Notes: a model not told the origin generated them from the letters alone. 47,863 nucleotides of DNA from Rhodococcus sp. OK519 (GCF_003051005.1 NZ_QAOW01000014.1:1-47863), one strand, 5' to 3'. Counted from the stretch's first letter, positions 16,237 to 26,169 are shown. A program made the numbers and translations.

Positions 16237-17652
16237 TCATCCGGCGTAGACGACCCGGCCGTCCACGAGAACCGTTCCCACGGCAGCAGAGTCGGGCGAT
16301 CCGAGCATCTCGCGCAGGGGCACGTCGAGCACCACCAGGTCGGCAGACACCCCCGGGCGGACGCGCCGCGGCACACCACCAGGGTTGTCCGGTGGGGCGA
16401 GGTACGCCTCGAGCGCCCGCGGCGGATCGATCCGCTCGGACTCGCCGAGCACGACACCGGACTCGGTGCGACGACCGACCGCTGCGGCGATCACCGTCCA
16501 CGGATCCAGAGGGCCGTAGGGGGCATCACTCGAAAGCGCCAGGGCCACTCCGGCATCGAGTAGGCTGCGGCACCGGTACAGGTCCGGGTGGTCCCGCTCG
16601 TCGACCCGGGCACGGTAGTCGTCGCCCCGGTCGGCAATGAATCCCGGCTGCGTGACGATCGTCAACCCGCGCTCACGCAGTACGCCGACGACCTCGGCCG
16701 GCACGATCGAAGCGTGCTCGATGCGATCCCCCGGCACGCACCCGACCTCGTCGAAGGCGGCGAGCAGTATCATCAACGATTCCCGCGTCACGCTGTGCAC
16801 GGCCACGGCACGGCCCTCGGAGTGGACGCGGGTGATCGTGTCCATCAGTCCGACCAGGTCCGGCGGCTCGGAGTCCGCGAGCACGATCTTGTACGGCCCC
16901 ACGGTCACCCGGGTGCCCCGCTCCGGGACCGGAGTGGAGCCGGGCGGTACCCCCAATAGGTGGAGACGCTGTGGCAGTTGGCCGTTCGCGGCATCAGCCA
17001 TGAGCGCAGCGAGCGATCCGGGAGCCAGATCGGGAGTGGCGTCCGTGACCGCGGTGACGCCGAGGCGTGCGAGATCACGCCCGACACCGGCGAGACCGGG
17101 CGGTTTCCCGGAGGGCAGTCGTTCCCGCAGCGCGTCGTCGGCGCGCCACACACGCCCGGTCGGCTGCCCCTCCGAATCGCGTTCGACCCCGGGATGCCGC
17201 ACGTCGACGAGGCCCGTGGCGCGCAGCGCCGCACTGTTGAGCATCCACAACGCGCCGCTGCGATGCTGAACGCGAACGGGCCGTGCCGAATGCAGGCGAT
17301 CGAGCATCGCGGCGTCGAGCAGGCCCGCGACCGTCTCGACGTACCCGACGCCGCGGACCCATCCGCCGTCGTCCTCGGATTCGGCCTCGGAAAGGGCGCG
17401 GGCCAGGTCGTCCGGCCCCCGGACGTCGGGCGGGCCACACCGGACTGACATCCGCGACGCCGCCAGCGCGTGCAGATGCAGGTGGTGGTCGACCAGGCCG
17501 GGCAGCACCGCGCCACCGCGGGCGTCGAGTGTGTCTCCGCGCGGAGGCCGAAGTCCCACACCGATCTCGGCGACCCGACCGTCGACGATCCACACGTCGA
17601 GGCCCGGCCGGCCGGCCACCTCTGCGTTGCGGATGACGAATTCGCCTATCAC
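16237..17652 (-). CDS. Amidohydrolase family 3 (YtcJ-type) metal-dependent hydrolase
   Basis: The 471-residue enzyme has the amidohydrolase metal motif PGLVDHHLHLH (H57 and H59), later histidines in AVHSVT and DRIEHASI, and the metal-binding aspartate in LSSDAPYGPLDPW. The C-terminus ends with the typical small beta-sheet (ADLVVLD and GTVLVDGRVVYAG). Members hydrolyse amides, formamides or cyclic ureas, and the substrate cannot be told. The GTG at 17652 overlaps the CoA-transferase stop as GTGA, indicating coupled translation. It is not present at this place in the M. tuberculosis order I recall, so it was probably added to the dpp operon. Confidence 0.85.
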   Translation of the reverse strand: MIGEFVIRNAEVAGRPGLDVWIVDGRVAEIGVGLRPPRGDTLDARGGAVLPGLVDHHLHLHALAASRMSVRCGPPDVRGPDDLARALSEAESEDDGGWVRGVGYVETVAGLLDAAMLDRLHSARPVRVQHRSGALWMLNSAALRATGLVDVRHPGVERDSEGQPTGRVWRADDALRERLPSGKPPGLAGVGRDLARLGVTAVTDATPDLAPGSLAALMADAANGQLPQRLHLLGVPPGSTPVPERGTRVTVGPYKIVLADSEPPDLVGLMDTITRVHSEGRAVAVHSVTRESLMILLAAFDEVGCVPGDRIEHASIVPAEVVGVLRERGLTIVTQPGFIADRGDDYRARVDERDHPDLYRCRSLLDAGVALALSSDAPYGPLDPWTVIAAAVGRRTESGVVLGESERIDPPRALEAYLAPPDNPGGVPRRVRPGVSADLVVLDVPLREMLGSPDSAAVGTVLVDGRVVYAG

Positions 17653-18920
17653 GCAGAGATCCCCATCTCGCGCAGCACCCGGACGGTGTCGCGGCCCGAG
17701 TCGGGCGCATGCCCGGCCGAGCCCGGCCGCCGAGCCGGAGCCGCGATCTCGACGTCCTCGGATTCGGCGGCGACCATCCAGCGGCCGCGGCGGCGGAACG
17801 TCACAGGCGACGGCTCGCCGGGCGGACTCGAGGTGGATGCGACGACGTCGGACATCGAGACCTCCCACAGCTGCCCGCCGCCGGTGGGCGGCTCGGTCAT
17901 GGCGCAGACCGCGGCGGTGAGACCCGTGAGCGGATCGGCGATCGCGTCACCGACGAACGTCGGCCATCCGCCCGCGTCGCGAGCGACGAGTCCACTCGAC
18001 GCGGCGACGTCGTCGCCGAAACCGATTGCATCGCTGTCACGTCCACGGGCCGTGATCGACACCCACGCGGTGCCGGCTGCGGCTGCCGCATGCGCGTCGA
18101 GCCCGAACCTCGCCAGCGCGCGTGGGCGCGATGCCTCGACGACGATATCGGCGGCCGCGACCAGACGCGCCATGGCCGTGCGCCCACTGGCCGTTGCCGG
18201 ATCGAGAACCACGGACTCGTGGCCGGCGTGCAGCAGGTCGTAGAAGTCGCGATTGCCGAATCTGGCCCCGTCCGGACGGTTCGGGGTCTCTACCTTGACC
18301 ACCCTGGCCCCGGCGGCACCGAGCAGATGCGAGCACAGCGGCCCGGCCCACAGCGCACTGAAGTCGACCACCAGCATCCCCTCCACCGAGCGGGGACGGA
18401 CGGCGGCCGGGACCACTGCGGCGCTCGTCTTCCGGACCACCGGGGCAGCGGCGACGCCCAACAGTTCGGCGCGCTCGAGCAGATCCGCACCGGAGTGCTC
18501 GAGCAACCACGCCCGGACGTACGGCCAGGGATCGTCGTCGACGTCGTGCCCGACCAGCGCTCCGAGGAGGACGGGATCGTCCGGACGGGCGCACGAGACC
18601 GCAGCCCAACCGTCGGCAGTGGGCAGCAGTCGACAGTGCCGTCCGACCGACACGGACCCGCCCCGGACGCCTCCCGTGTACGCGGCGCGTTCGGACAGCA
18701 GTCGGGCACCATCCACGTGGACCGGATGTGCGGTGTCACGAGTCGCGGCAGCGATCCAGTCGGTGAGTTCGCGCGCATACGAGGCCGCCCGACCCGGCGG
18801 TAAGACGGGCGGGCCGTCGGCACGACCGGTCAGGGCCACCACGCCGCTCTCGGCCCAGTCCCCGATCCGGTCCCTGCGGTCTCTCACCGATGCGGCCGGC
18901 AGCCGTGTTCCGCACTCCAC
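17649..18920 (-). CDS. CaiB/BaiF (family III) CoA-transferase with permuted segment order
   Basis: The 423-residue protein carries the family III hallmark VVDFSALWAGPLCSHLLG followed by ARVVKVETPNRPDGAR, but only from about residue 180, whereas usual members start with it. The first 170 residues (with LPTADGWAAVSCARPDD and LLERAELLGV) resemble the C-terminal half of ordinary family members, so the halves appear swapped. The candidate catalytic Asp is in GFGDDVAASSGLV. Such enzymes move CoA between carboxylic acids. It follows dppD by 39 bases and overlaps the amidohydrolase start. The GTG start at 18920 has a weak ribosome binding site. Confidence 0.82.
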   Translation of the reverse strand: MECGTRLPAASVRDRRDRIGDWAESGVVALTGRADGPPVLPPGRAASYARELTDWIAAATRDTAHPVHVDGARLLSERAAYTGGVRGGSVSVGRHCRLLPTADGWAAVSCARPDDPVLLGALVGHDVDDDPWPYVRAWLLEHSGADLLERAELLGVAAAPVVRKTSAAVVPAAVRPRSVEGMLVVDFSALWAGPLCSHLLGAAGARVVKVETPNRPDGARFGNRDFYDLLHAGHESVVLDPATASGRTAMARLVAAADIVVEASRPRALARFGLDAHAAAAAGTAWVSITARGRDSDAIGFGDDVAASSGLVARDAGGWPTFVGDAIADPLTGLTAAVCAMTEPPTGGGQLWEVSMSDVVASTSSPPGEPSPVTFRRRGRWMVAAESEDVEIAAPARRPGSAGHAPDSGRDTVRVLREMGISA

Positions 18921-18959
18921 ACAGCCACTCTTGCACAGGGCATTTCGATCGGAGCGGCG

Positions 18960-20564
18960 CTACTCTCCCGAACCCCGCCGACGACCGGACGGGACGGCGT
19001 CGAGCAGGCGTCGGGTGTACTCGTGCCCGGGACGCTCGAACACGTCTTCCGCGGCCGCCTCCTCCACCACCCGCCCGCCGTGCATCACCACCACCCGGTC
19101 GGCGATCCGCCGCACCACCGCCAAGTCGTGGCTGACGAACACGTACGTCAGGCCCAGGTCGCGCTGCAGGTCGTCGAGCAGCCGCAAGATCTGGTCCTGC
19201 ACCACGACGTCGAGGGCCGAGACCGCCTCGTCGCACACGAGCAGTTCCGGCCCGGGAGCGAGCGCACGGGCGATCGCAACCCGCTGCCGCTGCCCACCGG
19301 ACAGTTCGGCAGGGAACCGGCGCGACAGATCGGCGGGCAGGGCGACGCGGTCGAGGAGTTCGCGGACCCGCCGGGCGCGCTCGACGCGGCCACCGATGCG
19401 GTGCACCCGAAGCGGTTCCTCCACGATCCGAAACACCGAGTACGTCGGGTCGAGGCTGCCGTAGGGGTCTTGGAACACGGGCTGGACCCGGCGCCGGAAC
19501 GCCTTCTCTCCGCGACCGAGCGCGGCCGGGTCGGTGCCGTCGAACAGGACCGAGCCGCCGTCGGGAGGCAGCAGTCCGAGGATCATCCGCGACACCGTGG
19601 TCTTGCCCGATCCGGACTCGCCGACGATCGCGGTGGTGGTCCCGCGGTGCACGGTGAACGAGACGTCGTCGACAGCGGTCACCTCGGTCCGTCTGCTGCG
19701 GAATACCTTTCGCAGGCCGTCGACGACGAGCAGCGGAGCCGCGTCAGGGGACGCGACTGGCCGGGTCCGTTCGATGCCGAGCGATGGTGCCGCGGCCACG
19801 AGCCGCCGGGTATACGGATGCTCGGGTTCAGTGAGGATCCGTTCCGGAGAACCGGATTCGACGACCGTCCCCTCGTGCATCACGACGACGTGTTCGGCGC
19901 GTTCGGCGGCGACCCCGAGGTCGTGCGTGATGAGCAGGACCGCAGTGCCCAATTCACCCGCCAGGTGCTCGAGATGGTCGAGGACGCGTTGCTGGACGGT
20001 CACGTCGAGGGCCGACGTCGGCTCGTCGGCAATGAGCAGACGCGGGCGGGCCGCGAGACCGATCGCGATGAGAACCCGCTGTCGCATCCCGCCCGAGAAC
20101 TCGTGCGGGTAGCGGCCGGCGCGGGCCTCGGCGTCGTCGAGTCCGGCTTCCGCGAGCAACTCGGCCGCCCGCCGACGGGCGGCCCGCCCCTTCGCCACCC
20201 CGTTGGCCGACAACGTCTCCCGCACCTGGAACCCGATCTTCCAGACCGGATCGAGGTTGGTCGCGGGATCCTGCGGCACGAATCCGATTCCGCTCCCACG
20301 GATCCCGACGAACACTCGTTCCGGCGCGTGAGTCAGGTTGCGCCCTTCGAATGCGATGCGCCCGCCGGTCACGCGGCCGCCGCCGGGCAGCAGGCCGATC
20401 AGCGCGTGGGCGAGCGTCGACTTCCCGGAACCGGACTCGCCGACGATCGCGACAGTCTGCCCGGGCTCTACCGTCAGATCGACGCCGCGGACCGCGCGCA
20501 CCGCGGTGGCGCCGGATCCGAAGCTCACTTCGAGCCCCTCGAGGGCGAGCAGTGGCGCGGTCAT
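18960..20564 (-). CDS. dppD: Dipeptide ABC transporter ATPase, two fused nucleotide-binding domains
   Basis: The 534-residue protein contains two complete ABC domains. The first has Walker A GESGSGKST, signature FSGGMRQR and Walker B LLIADEPTSALD. The second has GESGSGKTT, LSGGQRQR and LLVCDEAVSALD. It therefore replaces separate DppD and DppF. It energises import of peptides, and in M. tuberculosis the homologous Dpp system also takes up haem. The ATG at 20564 overlaps the dppC stop as ATGA, which fixes the start. The operon reads dppA-dppB-dppC-dppD, followed by CoA-transferase and amidohydrolase. Confidence 0.94.
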   Translation of the reverse strand: MTAPLLALEGLEVSFGSGATAVRAVRGVDLTVEPGQTVAIVGESGSGKSTLAHALIGLLPGGGRVTGGRIAFEGRNLTHAPERVFVGIRGSGIGFVPQDPATNLDPVWKIGFQVRETLSANGVAKGRAARRRAAELLAEAGLDDAEARAGRYPHEFSGGMRQRVLIAIGLAARPRLLIADEPTSALDVTVQQRVLDHLEHLAGELGTAVLLITHDLGVAAERAEHVVVMHEGTVVESGSPERILTEPEHPYTRRLVAAAPSLGIERTRPVASPDAAPLLVVDGLRKVFRSRRTEVTAVDDVSFTVHRGTTTAIVGESGSGKTTVSRMILGLLPPDGGSVLFDGTDPAALGRGEKAFRRRVQPVFQDPYGSLDPTYSVFRIVEEPLRVHRIGGRVERARRVRELLDRVALPADLSRRFPAELSGGQRQRVAIARALAPGPELLVCDEAVSALDVVVQDQILRLLDDLQRDLGLTYVFVSHDLAVVRRIADRVVVMHGGRVVEEAAAEDVFERPGHEYTRRLLDAVPSGRRRGSGE

Positions 20565-21421
20565 CGGCGTCTCGCTCTCGTCGGATCCAGAGCGTCGCGC
20601 AGGGAGTCCCCGAGCAGGACGAAGCCGAGCACCGTGATCGCGAGGGCGCCGGCCGGATAGAACAGAATCGTCGACCCACGCCGCAGCGTCACCTGCGCGG
20701 TACTGATGTCGCCGCCCCACGACACCGTGGTGGACGGCAGCCCGATCCCGAGGAACGACAGCGTCGCCTCCGTGACGATGAACGTCCCGAGCGACATGGT
20801 GGCGACGACGATGATCGGAGCGAGCGCGTTGGGCAGCACGTGCCGCACGAGGATCGACGGGCTCGACATTCCCACTGCACGGGCAGCGAGTACGTAGTCG
20901 TGGGACTTGGCCGAGATGACTGCTCCACGAGCGATTCTCGCCATCTGCGGCCATCCGAACAGGGCAAGCACCGCCACCACCGTCCAGATCGTCCGCTGGG
21001 CGAACAACTGCATCAATACAATCGCGGCGAGGATCAGCGGAATGCCGAAGAAGATATCGGTGATACGCGAGAGCACCGAATCGGCCCAGCCACCGTAGTA
21101 GCCGGAGAGGGCGCCGAACAGGACCCCGATCGCCAGGACGGCCGCGGTGACGCACACCCCGACGGTGACGGAGGGGCGGGCGCCGTAGATCGTGCGCGCG
21201 TACACGTCACATCCCTGTCGGTCGAAGCCGAACCAGTGTCCCGAACGCGGCGGTCCGAGACTGTCGGCGATGTTGCAGTAGCGCGGGTCGACACTCGTGA
21301 ACAGCCCCGGGAACAGCGCGATCGCGACCACGACGAGCAGGATGACGCACGCCACCAGGAACATCGGCCGCCGACGCAGTCGACGCCACGCCGATCCCCA
21401 CATCCCACGCTCGTCAGGCAT
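20561..21421 (-). CDS. dppC: Dipeptide ABC transporter permease DppC
   Basis: The 286-residue membrane protein has an N-terminal helix (about 20-42) and the OppC-type domain with about five more helices. The cytoplasmic coupling loop reads ARIARGAVISAKSHDYVLAA, with the EAA-type motif continuing to VRHVLPNALAPI. The sequence HWFGFDRQGCDVYARTIYGAR is the usual post-helix-1 motif, although the typical G-T-D-x-x-G is varied. It overlaps dppB by eight bases and dppD by four, indicating one transcript. Confidence 0.92.
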   Translation of the reverse strand: MPDERGMWGSAWRRLRRRPMFLVACVILLVVVAIALFPGLFTSVDPRYCNIADSLGPPRSGHWFGFDRQGCDVYARTIYGARPSVTVGVCVTAAVLAIGVLFGALSGYYGGWADSVLSRITDIFFGIPLILAAIVLMQLFAQRTIWTVVAVLALFGWPQMARIARGAVISAKSHDYVLAARAVGMSSPSILVRHVLPNALAPIIVVATMSLGTFIVTEATLSFLGIGLPSTTVSWGGDISTAQVTLRRGSTILFYPAGALAITVLGFVLLGDSLRDALDPTRARRR

Positions 21422-22340
21422 AGCGAATCCGCGGATCGAGGACGGCGTACAGCAGGTCCACCAGAAGGTTCGCGATCAGATACACCACGACGAGGACGCT
21501 GACGAAGGACACGACCGTGGGTGCCTCGCCGCGGATGACGGCCTGGTAGATGGTGCCCCCTACCCCGTTGATGTTGAAGATGCCCTCGGTGACCACCGCG
21601 CCGCCCATCAGCGCCGCAAGGTCCACACCCAGGAACGTGACGACCGGGATCAGAGAATTGCGCAGCACGTGCACCCACACGACCCGCGGCCGCGACAACC
21701 CCTTCGCCGTGGCGGTCCGCACGAAGTCGGCGTGCAGCGTCGTCGCGACCGATGTGCGCGTCAAGCGCAGGACGTACGCGAACGAGACGGCCGCGAGCAC
21801 GCACGCCGGCAGTATCAACCGCGGCAGGCTGGTGTCAGCGCCTACCGTGGGAGGCGCCAGGCCCCACCGGATCCCGATGAAGAACTGTGCGAGGAAGCCG
21901 AGGACGAACACCGGGATCGCGATGAGGACGAGGCTCAGGATCAGGACGGTGCCGTCGAACACGCCACCCTGCCGGAGACCGGCGATCAGTCCGGCCCCGA
22001 CGCCGAGCACCGTCTCGATGACGATGGCCGTGAGCGCGAGCTTCAAGGTGATCGGGAAGGCCTGCGCCAGCACCTCACCGACGGGCCGGCCGGAGAACGA
22101 CGTACCGAAGTCGAGCGTCACGAGCCCCTTCAGGTACAGCAGATACTGCACCAGGAACGGTTGGTCCAGGTGGTACCGGGCTCGCAACTGCTCCGTCACC
22201 GCGGGGGTGAGCGCCCGGTCCCCGGCGAGGGCAGCGACAGGATCACCGGGCAGCAGGAACACCAGCGCGTAGATCAGGAAGGTGGTTCCGAGGAACACCG
22301 GAATCATCTGCAGCACACGCCTGCCGGTATAGCGAAGCAT
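21414..22340 (-). CDS. dppB: Dipeptide ABC transporter permease DppB
   Basis: The 308-residue permease starts MLRYTGRRVLQMIPVFLGTT. It has about six helices, the FLLPGDPVAAL motif after helix 1 and the EAA coupling loop (VRTATAKGLSRPRVVWVHVL). It forms the channel with DppC. The ATG at 22340 lies two bases after the dppA stop. An in-frame start 26 codons upstream would lie inside dppA and is not used here. Confidence 0.93.
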   Translation of the reverse strand: MLRYTGRRVLQMIPVFLGTTFLIYALVFLLPGDPVAALAGDRALTPAVTEQLRARYHLDQPFLVQYLLYLKGLVTLDFGTSFSGRPVGEVLAQAFPITLKLALTAIVIETVLGVGAGLIAGLRQGGVFDGTVLILSLVLIAIPVFVLGFLAQFFIGIRWGLAPPTVGADTSLPRLILPACVLAAVSFAYVLRLTRTSVATTLHADFVRTATAKGLSRPRVVWVHVLRNSLIPVVTFLGVDLAALMGGAVVTEGIFNINGVGGTIYQAVIRGEAPTVVSFVSVLVVVYLIANLLVDLLYAVLDPRIRYA

Positions 22341-22342
22341 TG

Positions 22343-23956
22343 CTACCCCTTCTCGACGAGGTAGTAGAGCGGCACGCCATCCCACCCGATTCGCACGTTC
22401 GTGACGTACTCCGACCACCCGCCCGACGCGTTGCGATTCCAGTTCGGCACCGCGGGCAGATCACGCAGGAGGATCTCCTGCGCGCGATCGATCAGCCGCT
22501 GTGACTCCTCCGGGTCGGTCGCACCGGCCGACGCCCGCAGCAGAGCGTCGAACTCCGGGTTGGAGTATTCGCCGTCGTTGGAACTGCCTCCCGTCTGGTA
22601 GTTCTGGGCCAGGAACCCGTACTGCTGCGGGTAGTCCGCCTGCCAACCCGATCGGAATGCGGTCCGGATGGTCCGTTCGGTGGCCTCGGTCCGCAGTTGC
22701 GCGAACGTCGGATACGGCGCGCCCCGCGCGTCGATGCCGAGCGTGTTGCGGATGCTGTTGCTCACCGCATCCACCCAATCCTGATGTCCGCCGTCGGAGT
22801 TGTAGGCGATCGCGAACGTCCCGCTCCACGGCGATATCGCGTCGGCCTGCGCCCACAGCGCCCGCGCACGATCGGGGACGAAGTCGAGATTTCCCGATCC
22901 GGACAGGCTCGGCGTCCAGCCTGGAACAGCCGGGCTGGTGAAGTCGCGCGCCGGTGTACGGGTGCTCGCGAACAACCGTTCGGTGATCTGCTCGCGGTCG
23001 ATCGCCTGCGAGATCGCCTGCCGGCGCAGCCGTCCCTCCTCGCCACCGAAGTGCGGCAGCCGTTCCGGGATGGTGAATGTCTCGATCGTCGCGGACGGCT
23101 GGTTGACCGTGCGGCCCGGCAGGTCCTCTTCGAACGTGTCCAGTGCGCTGGACGGGACACCGTCGAGGACGTCGAGGTTGTTCGACAGCAGGTCGGTGTA
23201 GGCGGTGTCGAGGTTGCTGTACATCACGAAGGTCAGCCCCTCGTTGCGCGCGACCCGTGCGCCCCGATAGTCGGGGTTCGTCGTCAGGTCGATGCGCACA
23301 TTATGTTGCCACGCATCGTCGTTCGTGAACCGGTACGGGCCGTTGCCGATCGGGTGCTGCCCGAACGCGGCCATGTCGGCATACGCGGCCTGCGGCAGCG
23401 GGTAGTACGCGGCAAACCCCAACCGTTTCGGGAACGCCGATTCGGGTTGCTTCAGCGTGATCGTGAACGTCCGATCGTCGAGCACCTCGAGCCCGGACAT
23501 CGTCGTCGCGGTCGGGTTCGCGGCGGCTACCTCGTCGTAGCCCCGAATCGGATCGAAGAACGACGACTGCAGTTGCGCGTTGGTGGACAACGCGCCGTAG
23601 TTCCACGCGTCGACGAACGAGTTTGCCGTGACCGGGGTTCCGTCAGTGAAGGTCCACCCGTCCTCGAGCGTGACGGTGTAGCGCTGCCCGTCGAACGTCT
23701 CGATCGATTGCGCCACCTCGTTCTCGACGTCTCCTTCGGCGGTGTACGACACCAGGCCGGCGAACAGCGCATCGAGCACCCGTCCACCCGTGTTCTCCCC
23801 GGTGTCGGTCGGGACCAACGGGTTCTGTGGCTCGCCGCTCCAGGCATAGATGGTGTGCGCACTCGGAGCAGTGCTCCCTGTGCACGCCACGAGCAGCGCC
23901 GACGCCAGCACCACGACAAGCGCCGACGCCCCCGCAGTCGACCGCCGAACAGCCAC
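22343..23956 (-). CDS. dppA: Dipeptide-binding lipoprotein DppA (SBP family 5)
   Basis: The 537-residue solute-binding protein has a lipoprotein signal peptide with lipobox LVAC (Cys25). Family 5 features include the start SGEPQNPLVPTDTG, the TLEDGWTFTDGTPVTANSFVDAW block and the C-terminal PNWNRNASGGWSEYV. It is exported and anchored to the membrane, where it delivers peptides, and in M. tuberculosis possibly haem, to DppBC. The GTG start is preceded by GGGAGG at good spacing. It heads the operon, so the promoter should lie in the 273-base divergent region shared with acs. Confidence 0.92.
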   Translation of the reverse strand: MAVRRSTAGASALVVVLASALLVACTGSTAPSAHTIYAWSGEPQNPLVPTDTGENTGGRVLDALFAGLVSYTAEGDVENEVAQSIETFDGQRYTVTLEDGWTFTDGTPVTANSFVDAWNYGALSTNAQLQSSFFDPIRGYDEVAAANPTATTMSGLEVLDDRTFTITLKQPESAFPKRLGFAAYYPLPQAAYADMAAFGQHPIGNGPYRFTNDDAWQHNVRIDLTTNPDYRGARVARNEGLTFVMYSNLDTAYTDLLSNNLDVLDGVPSSALDTFEEDLPGRTVNQPSATIETFTIPERLPHFGGEEGRLRRQAISQAIDREQITERLFASTRTPARDFTSPAVPGWTPSLSGSGNLDFVPDRARALWAQADAISPWSGTFAIAYNSDGGHQDWVDAVSNSIRNTLGIDARGAPYPTFAQLRTEATERTIRTAFRSGWQADYPQQYGFLAQNYQTGGSSNDGEYSNPEFDALLRASAGATDPEESQRLIDRAQEILLRDLPAVPNWNRNASGGWSEYVTNVRIGWDGVPLYYLVEKG

Positions 23957-24229
23957 CGCTCACCTCCCGAAACACTCGGTTGGTTCCTGTGACGATAGGC
24001 AGCGACCGTGGTGGCCGTCGGAGTCCAGGCGCTCCCGGACTGGATCGGCACCCGTTCGAGGCCCGATCGCAACGTCCCACACGGCAACGACCGCCCGTCG
24101 CACCGTTTCGACCGATCGGCGCACGTGGCGACCGCTCGATGGGAGGGAATCATGCGACCCCCGCCACCTGTGACTACCCTCACACGTGCGACAACTGTCG
24201 ATTTCGACCCGGAAAGAAGGCAAGCCGAG

Positions 24230-26158
24230 ATGACGAGCAGTGCTACCGACGCACCCCAGGTGTACCCGCCCAGCGCGGAGTTCACGGCCGCGGCGAACGC
24301 AGGCCCCGAGTTGCAGGCCGAGGCCGACCGCGACCGCCTCGCCTTCTGGGACACCCAGGCCCGGCGCCTGGACTGGGCCACTCCGTGGACCGAGGTCCTC
24401 GACTGGTCGGACGCGCCCGTCGCCAAGTGGTTCGTCGGCGGCGAACTGAACGTCGCCTACAACTGCGTCGACCGGCACGTGATCGCCGGCAACGGCGACC
24501 GGGTCGCGATCCACTTCGAAGGCGAGCCCGGCGACAGCCGCGACATCACCTACAACGACCTGCTGGCCGAAGTAAGCCGCGCGGCAAACGCTTTCACCGA
24601 ACTCGGCCTCGTCGCGGGTGACCGCGTCGCGATCTACATGCCGATGATCCCCGAAGCCATCGTGACGATGCTGGCGTGCGCCCGACTCGGCCTCACCCAC
24701 TCGGTGGTGTTCGCCGGATTCTCGGCGACCGCGCTGCGCTCACGTATCGACGACGCCGCCGCCAAGCTCGTCGTCACCGTCGACGGGCAGTGGCGTCGCG
24801 GCCAGGCCGCCCCACTCAAGCCCGCCGTCGACGAGGCCGTCTCCGGCGCCGAATCCGTACGGAACGTGTTGGTGGTCAAGCGAACCGGCATCGACGTCGA
24901 CATCACCGAGGGCAGGGACCTGTGGTGGCACGACACCGTCGAGAAGGCGTCCGACACGCACGAGGTGCAGGCCTTCGACGCCGAACACCCGCTGTTCATC
25001 CTCTACACGTCCGGCACGACGGGTAAGCCCAAGGGCATCATCCACACCTCCGGCGGCTACCTGACGCAGGCGTCGTACACGCATCACAACGTGTTCGACC
25101 ACAAGGCCGGCCAGGACGTCTACTGGTGCACCGCCGACATCGGCTGGGTCACCGGGCACAGCTACATCGTCTACGGCCCGCTGAGCAACGGCGTCACGCA
25201 GGTGGTCTACGAGGGCACCCCCAACTCCCCCGACGAGCACCGGCACTTCCAGATCATCGAGAAGTACGGCGTCTCCATCTACTACACCGCGCCGACGCTG
25301 GTGCGCACGTTCATGAAGTGGGGCCGCGAGATCCCCGACGCGCACGACCTGTCGTCGATCCGCCTGCTCGGCTCGGTGGGCGAGCCCATCAACCCGGAGG
25401 CGTGGCGCTGGTTCCGCGACGTCATCGGCGGCGGCACCGCGCCGATCGTCGACACGTGGTGGCAGACCGAGACCGGCGCGATCATGATCTCGCCACTGCC
25501 CGGCATCACCGCCACCAAGCCCGGTTCCGCGATGGCCCCGCTGCCCGGCATCTCCGCGAAGATCGTCGACGACGAGGCCCACGAACTCGGCGCCGGCGGC
25601 AGCGGCTACCTGGTCCTCGACGAGCCGTGGCCGGCGATGCTACGCGGCATCTGGGGCGACATGGAGCGCTACAAGGACACCTACTGGTCGCGCTACGCCG
25701 AAGAGGGCTGGTACTTCGCCGGCGACGGCGCCAAGTACGACGAGGACGGCGCCCTGTGGGTGCTCGGGCGCGTCGACGACGTCATGAACATCTCCGGTCA
25801 CCGCATCTCGACGTCCGAGGTGGAGTCGGCGCTCGTCGGGCATCCGTCGGTCGCCGAAGCCGCCGTCGTCGGCGCCGCCGACGAGACCACCGGTCAGGGC
25901 ATCGTCGCATTCGTGATCCTGCGCGAAGGTATGGAGAACACCGGCGAGGCGCTGATCGCCGAACTGCGCTCACAGGTGTCCACCGAGATCTCCCCGATCG
26001 CGAAGCCGCGGCAGATCACGGTCGTACCCGAACTGCCGAAGACCCGCTCCGGCAAGATCATGCGTCGTCTGCTGCGCGACGTCGCCGAGGGCCGCGATCT
26101 GGGCGACACCTCGACGCTGGTCGATCCCAAGGTGTTCGACGCCATCCGCGGCAAGTAG
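24230..26158 (+). CDS. acs: Acetyl-CoA synthetase
   Basis: The 642-residue AMP-forming enzyme activates acetate to acetyl-CoA via acetyl-AMP. Motifs are YTSGTTGKPKG near 258-268, the acetate-pocket stretch VDTWWQTETGA, the hinge region ALWVLGRVDDVMNISGHR, and the C-terminal PKTRSGKIMRR with Lys609, the conserved lysine that is reversibly acetylated in this family. AAGAAGG precedes the ATG at 24230, and longer in-frame starts upstream fall in the promoter region. It is divergent from dppA, as in M. tuberculosis. A 19-bp hairpin follows. Confidence 0.97.
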   Translation: MTSSATDAPQVYPPSAEFTAAANAGPELQAEADRDRLAFWDTQARRLDWATPWTEVLDWSDAPVAKWFVGGELNVAYNCVDRHVIAGNGDRVAIHFEGEPGDSRDITYNDLLAEVSRAANAFTELGLVAGDRVAIYMPMIPEAIVTMLACARLGLTHSVVFAGFSATALRSRIDDAAAKLVVTVDGQWRRGQAAPLKPAVDEAVSGAESVRNVLVVKRTGIDVDITEGRDLWWHDTVEKASDTHEVQAFDAEHPLFILYTSGTTGKPKGIIHTSGGYLTQASYTHHNVFDHKAGQDVYWCTADIGWVTGHSYIVYGPLSNGVTQVVYEGTPNSPDEHRHFQIIEKYGVSIYYTAPTLVRTFMKWGREIPDAHDLSSIRLLGSVGEPINPEAWRWFRDVIGGGTAPIVDTWWQTETGAIMISPLPGITATKPGSAMAPLPGISAKIVDDEAHELGAGGSGYLVLDEPWPAMLRGIWGDMERYKDTYWSRYAEEGWYFAGDGAKYDEDGALWVLGRVDDVMNISGHRISTSEVESALVGHPSVAEAAVVGAADETTGQGIVAFVILREGMENTGEALIAELRSQVSTEISPIAKPRQITVVPELPKTRSGKIMRRLLRDVAEGRDLGDTSTLVDPKVFDAIRGK

Positions 26159-26169
26159 CCACCGAACAC

